64,000 bases of DNA, from contig JASANC010000130.1 in NCBI GenBank assembly GCA_030248135.1, positions 1 to 64,000 of the forward strand, read 5' to 3'. This document shows positions 24,570 to 36,500 of this stretch, one piece after another. The position numbers and the translations under genes were made by a program. Origin of the DNA: Theristus sp. LFF4_11 (lineage: Eukaryota; Nematoda; Chromadorea; Monhysterida; Xyalidae). Under the pieces are notes generated by a model. The model was not told where the DNA came from. It did no database searches and saw nothing but the letters and a program-made list of their open reading frames with translations. Numbering within the stretch: position 1 is the stretch's first letter; each line of letters starts with the position of its first letter.

Positions 24570-27500
24570 GTATGTATTTCAACTATTTGATGATTGCACC
24601 TCGAAGTATCGAACCGCATCGATAGACCAATATGTATTTGCAGATATTTCTTTGAACGGTCATCCACAACATTTATGCCTGTGTACAACTATTTTGTCAC
24701 CGGACGATTGCATAAACCACCGGCTATGTGTCCGTTTGACTTTCTATATGAAATGGAATACTGGCGTCTACCGATTGAAACGGTGCCGCCGTGCTGTCGA
24801 CCATGGATTATAAACGAAGAGTTAGACTCTGTTGATGAACCAATGGTGCAGGAAGCCAAGTATGTGAGCAGTTACACCGCACGAACGTTACATTTAGCCA
24901 ATTAAAGTTGTAGTTTCGCGTTCTTCGTGTTAGGTAAGCCCAATGATGAGTGCTTCATAAGAAATTGATTTATAATTGTATAGCAGAATTATCGTCAGAA
25001 GAAACACTAAAGTGTACAACCAAATATAGTGCTTTTAACTAATGAGAATTAACGCAATCAAAAACATACCTGTGAGAAAAATATGATGATCAGGCACACT
25101 TTTAGCGTTCCTGATGAAGAAATGTCTTACCACACCGAGTCAAGCTTGTTGAACGAATATGATGCTGTCTGCTTCGGAAACATTCGCCGAAAAATGTGGC
25201 AATTAATTGAAGTGCCAGAGTCGTCACGATTTGCACGAATGTTTTCATTGATATCGATTGGTTTCGTTGTGCTCAGCAACGCGGCATTGATTGTAGGAAC
25301 GCTCGCTGCAATGAAGGTGCTACCAGGTCAAACAGTTTTTACTTGGCACAAAAATTTCTGGTCTTTCTCTCAAAAATATCTCGTTGCACAAGTACTTACT
25401 AACTTTTGGAATTACCCATGGTCATGCCAGTACGTGGTTCTTATTCACCCAATGTTTGTAACTCTTACCATGTCTGCTCACTCATAGCACTGGTCATCAT
25501 CCGATCGCATTCTTCTTTGTTTCAAAATCTTGTGAATGGAATCAACCCACGAAAAAATAGAAAACCAATCTGAAAGTAAAATTGTCAAAAATATGGGTAC
25601 ATGACCCGTACTGCCTTTCCCACTCTTTGTACAATCAATGTTCCGAGCCGTAAAAACAATTATAAAACACACAGGACTACATCGCCATGCTGGAAGCATT
25701 GGAATACGTGTGTGTGGCATGGTTTTCGTTTGAATACTTGGCGAAAATTATTGTGGCTGCCCAACGGTGGCAGGTCTTCTGCGAAATACTGAATATTGTG
25801 GACCTTCTGGCAATTACACCGTTCTACATCGAATTAACCCTTACAATGATAGGGTTCGACATGGAAAAGTTGCAGGTTTATATAAACTGAGAAAAGCAAA
25901 CGTTTCTTTCGTTTTTTTTGTGAAAGAAACTTTTCATTGTGAACATTTGTCTTGCGTGATAGCCAGACATAACATCCGTCTGCGCTGGTCAGCATTTTTG
26001 AATGGGCTGTGCAGCCCGGACCTTGTCGTACTGTCAAGCCTGGCTGGGGGCCCGCGGTATACGCTTACCAGGCGAAACAACAAGAAACAGTGCTTGCACG
26101 TTGTAATTCGACTGCTGAACTGAACTGTACCCTTACAGTTCTATTCTCTTCCTATTTCGGTTCGGCATCATACACATGGTTTCCTGTAAAATCTCGACGA
26201 CGCCTTGCTGAAGGTCAAAACACGTTTTCCAATGACAGTCAATTAAAGTTAAAAGTTCCAAACATTTTTTTGATCTGGAAACTTTAAAACTTGCAACCCA
26301 GTCTCAGTCCCAACCTCCTCCAAAATAAAAAATCTAAAAAATGAAAAGAAACGTTCTCCACCCAAAAAAATACTTTAATTGAAAAATTTGAAAAGCACAA
26401 TCAAACCATTTTTATGCAAGGCGGCGTCGAGAAACTTCGTTCTTTTTTCTGTCTTACTGTGCTATACTACTGATTTCGGGGACAGGTCTGCACCACAACC
26501 ACTTTAACATAATTTACTGCTTTCATTTTCGAAAAAATAAAGCGATAAATTTTAACAGATAAATACTTAAAATAAACCAAGAACTGCTCTCAAACAGATT
26601 CAACCTAAAATACCTGTTGCAGTTGTTAAAAAATTCTCCTATCCAAAAATGTTTTTTTTAATTATACGCGCGCCGGTTCCGGAAACCCGAAGGTACCAAA
26701 CTCCGGCGGAGACGGGCAATACTGCCCCGAGCCCAATTTTACCCTCGGCTCAGGAGGGAATAGACCATTAGATGTTCGTTGGTAACTGTAATTTTCCACG
26801 AGTATGTCTTGTCCACAGCGAGGTTCGAACCCGGTACCTACAGAACTGTAGGCCGAAGTTCTACCGCTACGCCACGGACACGTTATTTCAGAAAAATGAA
26901 AACCAACACCAAACGGAAATTGTTTTGCTTGGCGTCTAACCCTGGCCCTACAAATTGCAAATTTGTTTCAGAAAACTGTGCAGCACACGCAACAAACTAT
27001 TAGCGGAAAACTGTGTACCATGCAACATCTTGATCGAAAACAGTTGACATTCGAAGGTTCAGCAATCCCATTATTGTTCAAAACAGTTTTTCGATCGCAA
27101 AGTCCTGATCCACAAACGCAGTTAGCAAAGCAGAATGAACGCACTGGTGATTATGCAGAAAAAAATGAACGCGGGCTAACTGAATTGAACAACACTAATT
27201 TTGGAATTCTGGAAAACATTTTTGAACACTTTTTGAATTCATTCGTATCCATCACACTCATTCATAGCACCTTCCGTGAACACTTTCGTATGAAAAACTA
27301 CCACCTGATTGGATCGTTGTTGTCTGACATGATAACATTTTTAACTGAAAGCCCAATTGGCAGTGATTGATTTTCTAACTGGGTGCAGATCTGTCCTGGT
27401 CTCTCACAATTGAGAACAATTTTCGTCCGTCTAAATCGATAAAGCAAAAGAAAACAACGCAAAAGCAAAAAAAAACAGAAAACGTAAAAATACCTCTCAG

Positions 27501-30500
27501 GATTTTCAAACGGCGTTGCTCGTGATCCGAATCCTACGAGTGCTGCGTGTGATTCGAGTGTTCAAACTGGGCCGCTACAGCCGGGGCATGCAGATGTTCG
27601 CACAGACAATCGTGCAATGCGGTGATCGCCTGGGAATGTATTCGGTCAGTGAAACGGTCATGATTCACTTCACTACAATCAACACGCCTTCACGGAACTA
27701 AAAAAGCTCTGCTTACGGTAAACTGGGCAGAACAAAAATCAAGGGGTCTGGCAACGAAATTTGAGCAAAATTTTGGGGGTCTCGTAATAGCTCAATAAAA
27801 GTTTTTTTTTCAGAGCGAAACGAAACAAAATATCACTGAATTATCATGAAACAAGATCATAAAATCACCAAAAAAGAGAATTTATCACTTTTAATGTGTC
27901 AGTTCTGTGCCCAAAAAACTTGGGCGTCAGGTGCGGCGGAACCAGGGTCCCGGTTCCAGGCAAAATTTCTGTGGACCAGTGGAACCAGTGTTCTGAGAAT
28001 CAACGTTACCTTATTTAAAAAGGGCTCGTGTACTATTCCGGCCCGCGAAATTCCGGCCCGAAGAATTCCGGCCTGAAGAATTCCGGCCTAGGGTTGGTAA
28101 AAAACCGGTTTTTTATATTGCCAGGAAAAAAACGGTTTCTTTTCCGTTTTAAAACCGCTTTAAAACCATAAAAAAACGAATGCTTCCCAGCTCCTAAACT
28201 TTCCAGAACTTGGCTTCTTGAACTCAAAATAGGAAATACATCAAAATTACTGATTTTGAGCAGCGTAAAATGCTGTTTTCGGGCATACAACCGACCCAAT
28301 TTGCTATTTTTGCCACCCAATGCTATCCAATTTTTTGTTTCAAATCAAATCAATTTCGCTTTTATTGGTTTCTAAGGCAGCACGACGCACGTTCAATAAA
28401 TTGAAAACAAAGACTGGGCAGTGACCGTGTAGGTGTGGGGAGCGGGGAGGGTCGGTTGCAAGGAGAACGGATAGCTGACCCCGATTAGGGGGCGAGATTT
28501 ACAGAACTGCAAAGTGAAACCGGTAGCGGATTGCGTTCGAAAAATAACATTTCATCAGTTCCCCTTTGCAAATCGACAACATGTCAAAGCAGTTACCTTG
28601 TCTTCATCGTATTTCACTTGACCCTTGCCACAAAAGCTTCTGCAAATGATGCTTCACCAGTTCAGTTCGACACAGTTCACTGCACCGTTTTTTCAAAAAT
28701 ATAATTTTACATTTTATCAATCAAACGAAGAATTGTGATTTTTGACCACCAAGTTTAAAAAATTTTAAGGTAAAAAACCGGTTTTTTTATTTTTTTCAGG
28801 AAGAAAAACTGAAAAAAAGGTTTTAAAACGGAAAAGAAACCGGTTTTTTTCCTGTGCCAACCCTATTCGGGCCCGAAGAATTCCGGACCGGAGAACTCCG
28901 GCCCGATGAATTTTCGCCAGCACGAACGATATTAAACCACACGAAGTGATTTTTGGTTGTAAAATATGGATGTTCACGTCATGAATAAATAAATTCATAC
29001 AGCTAGTTGGAAGCTTAGTTAGCCGTGTAGAATTATACCCGAGGTTTTTTGTTCCAGCATGTTGAACATAATGACTTCTGATTCTGCACTAGTGCCTCCC
29101 CCCTCGAAATTTACTGGACACTCCACCCAGCGAAACTTGCTTGAAATTTTTTGAGACACCGAAAAAAGTCACGTCTGAAATAATGAAAATGCAAACCAGC
29201 CAGCAAGATCCCGCAAGTCAAAAAATGCAGAAATACGGTAATACCAAGAAGGACAAAAACACAGCACAGACAAATTTCAGTTAATTATTGATGGTTCGTG
29301 ATAAGAAAAATAATCTTTTTATCTACAGGGTGAGCCAAAAAAAGGTTCCAATTCTAAAATGCTCTCACTGGCTTGTGCTGAGGTGTTTCGAGCTGAAAAT
29401 TGGAACACTATTAGAAAACAGTTGGATGCTTTTCTGACAAAATTTTGGTCATGGTATGTTTCCCCTATCACTCACTACAGCAGAATATCTAAAAAAACAT
29501 GAAAAATCAACAAATGTTGTGAAATCCAGAGGATTGATTTAGCCGTAACAAAGATCAAATGATGAACGTTGGTGAAACCCGAATGTTCACAACACAGAAA
29601 AAGATGAAAAAAGCAATACGCACATACAGTAGCATGAAAAATGCCAAATACCGAATAGCATTTGAGCAGTCTTTGATCACCCTGACGTTTCACTTTGAGT
29701 CTGAGCGTGCGTGAGCGGTTCTGCTCAGAACAGATGCGAATTTATCTTTCTAGAGGCAAATTGTTATTTCTTTTTTTTAATTCACACAATTTGCCACTCT
29801 GATATTTTTACCATAGCTAGGGATGGATCCGGCAAATTTGCCGGAATCCGGCAAAAGCCCATTCCGGCCGGGCCGGATCCGGCAAAAATTGCCGGAATCC
29901 GGACCGGAATGGCCTTTTTATGTCTAAAAAACATCTACGCACATTTCGTCGCTTCTTCATCACATTTGCAGCATAGCACAGACACAGAAACAAAGTCAGC
30001 AAGACACAGCACGTGAACCAACCAAAAATTACAACAACAACAATTGACAAAATTCACATCGCATAGGGATAATCAAGTGCTGGCAACACTCCATTCAGAA
30101 ACATGACCTTTTCGGCGTTCTGAGTTGACAGACGAGATCGGCTGTACACAAACACCTGCCTGGCTTCAGAGAACATTCGTTCGCTTGCCACGCTTGTTGG
30201 TAGCGGTGCCAGGTATCTGCGCGCGATTGTCGATAGTTTGGGGTATTTAGACGAGTTCAGCCGCCAAAAGTCTAGCATTAGATCACTTTTGTCCGGTTCG
30301 TCGATAATATTCATTTCGCCGCGCAGTTCGTCTTCAAGACTGGATTCGCCTGACGGGTTGCGCGGTCGCGCAGCGTGAAACTCGATGCCTCCGTAGAGGC
30401 CAGTCGATTTCTTTTTTGGTTCGGGCTCGCGTTCACTTTCGTCATCGTCGTTGTTCGCGATCTCGGATGTATCGTCGCAGTTTGTGGGCGTCTCCGGTCG

Positions 30501-33500
30501 TTTCAAGATTTTCTTTGCAATGTGAAGTAGTTCACAACGAATCGCGCCTTCATTTTCGAAGACGACTGCAGTATTCTTGAATCGCGGATCAACGTACGTG
30601 GCCATGATGTTGGATTCGTTGTGGAAAAGCGCACGGAAGCGTGTGTCGATGCTGGTCAGCAGCGTTTTTTTCGTCGTACCAATGCCACTCGCATCGACTT
30701 GTTCGATGCGCTGCTTCAGTGCGCAAACGGCGGGCAACACCATTGAAATGGATTCGTCGTCTCGTGGATTTGTCGTTGGGGGGGGTTATCGGGTTTTAGG
30801 GGATCACGGCACCTCCGCACACCCACGGTAACACACGTTAAAATCGCTGGTGTTCTGGGGCTCACAAAAAAGCAACTGTTTGACAGCTAACTTGATATGA
30901 CGAACGAAGATGGCTGATTTCAAAAAAAACTGCCATTGTTCATCAACAACGTCGGCCAAAAGCTGGCAGCCACGTTTTTTTAAAGTGGACGATGCTGCAC
31001 ATAAGTTTACCACTCAAGGCAAAAGCAGTGAACCATTTACCATTGAACAGAACACTAAACTAAAGAAACGCTCACTGATCACATGTCAAATGCACAACAA
31101 CAAAACCAACAAAGCACCGAAACAAATTTGTCAAACCATTGAACAGCTCTGAAACGGAGGAATCAACTGGTTAATTCGCGGGTCTCGGCCATTCCGGCCG
31201 GATCCGGCAAAATTGCGCCGGAATCCGGACCGGATCCAATTTTAGGCGCCGGAATCCGGAATCCCTAACCATAGCAGACTGGTTGTCTTCTGCAGTGAAA
31301 GATGCAATTCCATTTTCAGTTTTTGCTGCCATCATGGTCAAGTGGACGGCAGAGCAGCGTGTCTGGTCTGCCAACTGGTGGGAACATGCGAATAACTTTT
31401 CTACAGTTGTTCGGCAATTTCGTACAAAATTCAGTTTGACCCCGCGTGACGATACATCAGTTCGGAAATCCGTTCATGAGCAATAATAAACAGTGAGATT
31501 AAGGATGAACATTGTTTTTCGTCAAAAACTGCATTTTTTTAAAATTACATTGTAAAAATGAACTTAAACATGTGAGCAAAAAATTGATCACAAAAAACTT
31601 CCCAAAGTGTTTTAACAGTGTTCCAAATTTTAAACCAGGAGGTCCCTTTGTTACAGCTAAATCAACCCTCTGCATTTCACAACATTGGTCGATTTTTCAT
31701 GTTTTCCAGATATTCTGTTGTAGTGAGTGGTAGGGGCAACATACCATGACCAAAATCTGGTCAGAAAAACCTCCAACTGTTTTCTAGTAGTGTTCCAATT
31801 TTCAGCTCGAAACACCTCAGCCAGTGAGAGCATTTTAGAATTGGAACCTTTTTTGGCTCACCCTGTATTATTTTGGAAAAGAGTTTCTCTTTCTGAATAC
31901 AAACATTTTTTTGAACATCATTAAAAATACACTGCAACATGTGAACATCGATATTTTATTACCAAAAAATCACTTCGTGTGGTTTAATATTGTTCGTGCT
32001 GGCGAAAATTCATCGGGCCGGAATTCTTCGGGCCGGAATTATCCCAGGCCGGCATTCTTCGGGCCGGGATGAGCGGGCCGGAACTCTTCAGGCCGGAATT
32101 GTACCCCCTCCTCCCCCCGACTAGCACTAGCAGCATGAATCAACTGCAACAACCAACCAACCAACCACTGCAACGTAACAGCCATACAAAAATAAAGCTG
32201 GCCATGTTAATATCTTCAACAAAAAATGCTGCGCTGCCCTTCATTAAGGGCGTTTTTGTTGCATCACCAGCGATTAGTTTAGACCAAAAATGTTTCATCT
32301 GAAAATTTGACGCAGCAGAAGTTACTTGTGTGCTCGAAGGTATCGGTTGCAGCGAGAAAAACCAATCCGAGCTGACATCAATCGTTGGGAGTGATTGCCG
32401 CCGTAAAATTCAGTTTCAACACGCTCGTTTTCTTGTTTCGATTTACTGCCCTGCATGATTTGAAGCCGTCGCACACTCACAAATGAGCACTCAGAAACTT
32501 GACACATGCGACGTGAAATCGAACAAAAACGGCATTTTTCATCAATCGTTTACAATCGCACTTCAACCACCTTCAGCACGTTTACCAAAATGACACCTTC
32601 TGTATCTCAGATGCTTTGCGTACGTGGATGTCACGATACAAAAAACAGTTATTGCTTCCAAATTTTAAGCAAACATAAGAAATACGTTTTTTTTTCCTCA
32701 AAAATCTGAAAGAGTTTCATGGCTGTTCTGCTTCGAATAGAAATTGTGACTTGAAGTTTGAAAGCGCTATGATTTTTAGTTTCATGCTGAACAACATTAC
32801 TGCAGTCAGGGCTGCTGGTTTTTTCAAATCCAGATAAATACCCGTTGTCATGCAACAACAATTTTCACCCAAGCCGAATTTTTAGCAACGCCGCTATAGT
32901 CAGTTTTGACGTCTTTCATGAAAGTTTCATGCCAGTGGTGCTAATCAACATCTAAATTTTAGATTTTTGAAGTTAAAAAAATAAACGGGAAAATCTTTCC
33001 AGTGAAAAGCTTTGGTTAAGTACGGGATGGAAACTATCTTAATTGGTTGTCGATTGTTTCCGGAAATGCTGAAAAATAAAAAACGATTCCTTTTTGAAAA
33101 ACAAAGAACTGTCTTTTTGACATCCAAAGCCCCAACACAGGTGTCAGTCAGGTCAGCTCAGTTTTAATGGGGTCAAGAGTTTGAGGGGTACAAATCGCTA
33201 GACGGGCATGTTATCAGTGGAGAAATAAAAGTGAGCTCCCTCACATACCGACAACTGCCACATTCTGCCAGTGCACCCCCCCTCAAGAAAATTTGCTGCC
33301 CGTGCAACCCCCTCACCGAGAAGGCACCTGACACCCGCCTCTAAATATAGGCAAACACCCCCCCTCACACGAGGTCCCGCTTTCGCTACTGGATAATAGC
33401 TGAGCCGAAAAAACATCTCTGATAGAGATATAGATTCGAAAAAATTTTTTTTGGGGGGGGCCCAACCCCCCGCTCTGGAACAACTCAACTATGCCTAGCT

Positions 33501-36500
33501 TACCAAAAAAGTGACGTGCTTTCGTTGCTTCTATTGGCGTCGCTCGTTGCAAACAAATCGAATTTTGCCTTTGTACAGCTTCCAATGATTTATTTTTGTT
33601 CGTTTGTTTTTTGCTTTTTCGTCAGCTTCAGTTCTCACTCATTAATCTCATTATTTTACTTCGTATTCGTCCCTGTGGTGACATGACAACGAAAGACGAT
33701 GACAAAGGTTCAAAAAAAGTGAAAAACCCGTTTTTTAACTAAAACAGCTTTTTTTAATTAATAAAAAATTCAAAATGACGGAAGAAAATCAGATGGATGG
33801 ACGACAAAAGTAAGTGCATTCGAACTCCGCTGATCGCTGACTTTTCTTCACATTTGATGATTTAAAGCGCAAAAACAAAGTATTTTACTGCTGTTTAGTC
33901 CATTAACAAGATCATGAAAGTTTGAAAGCAATTGCAGACAGTAGCGAAAGTGCGGGGGGCGGGGGGGTCCACCCCCCCCCCCCACCCTCAGCCATAGTTG
34001 TTCCAGAGCCGAGGGGTTGGGGGGGCCGATATAGATAGCTGGAGCAAATTTTCTAGACAGATAGATAGCTGAAAAATTTTGGGGGGGGGGCCGCGGGGGG
34101 GGGGGGCCATGTGACTTTGGGGGGGGGGCCGGTCAAAATTTTGAAATTTGATAGATAGATAGCTAAAACGCTAAAAAGCTATAAAAACAGCAAAATAATG
34201 CTAAAAATAAAATGCACTAAAAATCAAGTATAAACGCGTATTTTACCTGAAATTAGCGAAATTTTCAAGAATTACGAGCAAAAATAGTCAATTTTGGTCA
34301 AAAATTGACTCATTTTATGTCTTCGAAGACAAAAATTTTCAGATAGATAGCTGGCTAAGAATTTTTTTTAGATAGATAATAGCTGAGCCGAAAAAACTTG
34401 TTTGATAGAGATAGATTCGAAAAAATTTTGGGGGGGGGGGGGCCGGGATCAGGGAATCATCATAAAATCAGGGAACAATTTTATTTTTTCAAAATCAATT
34501 TCTGAAGCGCGTTTTATTTCACGCTTTTTGAATAAAGTAGGCAAACCTAGAACAACTATGCCCTCAGCCGAAAATCGTGCCCGTGCACGGGCAGATACCC
34601 GTGTACCCCCCCCCCCTCCCCCCTTTACCTCGACACGGGTACTAGACTCCCCCCACCCCCCTCCGCGAGAAAACACGGGATCGCACCCCCCCTCACGGTG
34701 GTCAATCTCATCTCAATTCTTTCCAAAAATACCGTAATTTTTGCATTTTTCTTGACGTTTGTGTCTGTCCCTGCATAGATTTTGTTGTTTCTGGCCAAAC
34801 AAGCAGCTTGTTTGCACAAAATATTCTGTATTTTACAAGAATTTCTGTGTTTTTCTAAGGCAAAAATTTGGTATTACCCGTGCGATCCCGTGCACCCCCC
34901 CTCACGAAATTTTTCTGCCAGTGCACCCCCCCTCAGGAAAATTTGCTGCCCTGCACCCCCCCTCGCCGAGAAGGCACCTGACCCCAGTACCGTGGGCGAG
35001 GGGGGTGGGGGGGTACACCTAGGGTTAGGGGCTTTGAAAAAAAATTTTTTTTTATTTTTTTTCGTTTTTTTTTTAAAAATTGGATTTTTTTTCAAACTTA
35101 AAAAAAAAATTTGAAAAATTTTTCTTCTACTTTGCTCTGAAAATTCGATTTATGGCATAATTTTTTGAAAGTTCAAACCAAATTTTCTTCCCAACTTCTT
35201 TGTGTGCTTAGGTACATGTCATTATTTGGTCATTTTGACCGACGTACTTCATGTTTTTCGATTTGGATGACTTCTAGAGTCAATTTTTAGCGTTGAAATG
35301 ACTTAACTGAATTGAAATATCGTTTCAGAAATCGTTTTCTTGCAACTTAGAACATGTTTTTTCAGTCGGTAGGCCATGAGATGAACATGATATTTTGTTG
35401 ATTGGCGTATGTTATAGGTCTACAATGGAGTTGTGCGATATATTGTTAAACAATTGGAGCGGAGATGTTGGTTAATACCACATCACACGACCGTTTTTCA
35501 GATACCCGATAACATGGCCACATGTTAAAACTTGCGTGCTGAGCTAAACTAACGTGTTAAACTTGCGTCTGTCAGTTGCCCGCAACGTGATCGCGAAATC
35601 ATGGTACGTGTTTTCGATACGATGATTTGAAGAGTGGGCTCTCGCCATGTGGCAGATAGCATAGCTGGTTGAACCTGAAAGTAAGTGTCTTGGGGGGGCG
35701 ACCGGGTCGACAGGGGTTGCCGACTTAGCTACAGCAAACAGGAATTTTTGAACACAGTCAAATTTTGGTAATTTTCTAAAGAGGAACAACTAAGAACGGT
35801 TCAATATTCAAGTACACGTCGAAAATTGTCCTGTTTTACTGTTGAAAATGCAACTTTCCCTCTATGAAATGGACATAATTTCAATAAAACACGATTTTCG
35901 CTCTTATAGTTTTCCGGATCGTTCTGAAAATAGTCTAGATGAACTCAGCTCGACGAGACGCTTCGAACAAACCTAACTTGTAAAAATAAATTTTTTTTTT
36001 AAATTTTTTTTTAATTTAAAAAAAAAATCCGGATTTTTTTCCCCTAACCCTAGGTACACCCCCCCCCAGAGCACCAGAGACCGTCGGGTGGGGGGGAGGG
36101 GGGTGGGGGGGGCACCGTGCCACCCCCCTAAAACCGGGCACCCCCCCCCATCGGACTAGGGTTGTAAAAAAAAACAAAAATCGTCATTTTTGTTTTTTTT
36201 TAATTTTTTTTTTAAAAATTTTAAAAATCAAAGTTGTGCTAAATCAATCAGGGAGTCCGAAGAACCACATATGATATGCAAGCGCCTCCCGAATGACTCC
36301 CGTATGACGGAACTTTGCAGATTTTGTTTTGGTGACCTCAATTACCCCTTTTCCAAACCGTCACCATGCCTCTTCTTGTGTTTTGACCTCCAAAACGTCA
36401 CTAATTGTCCCCAGCTAAACTAATGCTAAAGTGAAGACAAACATACCGCCTTGAAATTCGATCAATTCTTCTGATGGTGTCGCGACGACACGACACGAAG

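Larger units (their letters stand above)
29326..31865 (+). mobile_element. Tc1/mariner-like element, interrupted by a hAT element
   Basis: Ends CAGGGTGAGCC...GGCTCACCCTG, each flanked by TA (29324-29325 and 31866-31867). The inward match continues through AAAGGTTCCAATTCTAAAATG. Same family as 11283-11963. It retains an N-terminal transposase remnant (31334-31486). Removing the inserted hAT element and one duplication copy leaves ~1.08 kb, so the element was already deleted relative to an autonomous one. Confidence 0.85.
28030..32104. mobile_element. Outer CCGGCCCGAAGAATT element with tandem-repeat ends
   Basis: Both ends consist of several tandem degenerate copies of a ~15-bp word, ATTCCGGCCCGAAGA on the left and its complement on the right (31995-32100). 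Subterminal sequence at about 28905-28985 (GCCAGCACGAACGATATTAA) recurs inverted at about 31925-32010. GTAC lies at both extremities (28030-28033 and 32101-32104) and may be the target duplication. A hAT MITE interrupts the left end and a Tc1/mariner-like element fills the middle. No transposase of its own remains. Confidence 0.7.

Noticed and set aside
24451..24813. Unspliced 120-residue ORF over the T1 region
   Set aside because: It reads through the 74-bp intron 24570-24643 and loses the T1 zinc motif. Splicing restores EYFFERS and the correct frame.
26810..26880. Functional tRNA gene
   Set aside because: Anticodon loop of six bases and an imperfect T stem; kept only as a tRNA-like repeat.
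30054..30743. Active hAT transposase gene
   Set aside because: The BED finger and most of the catalytic region are absent and the element is only 1450 bp.
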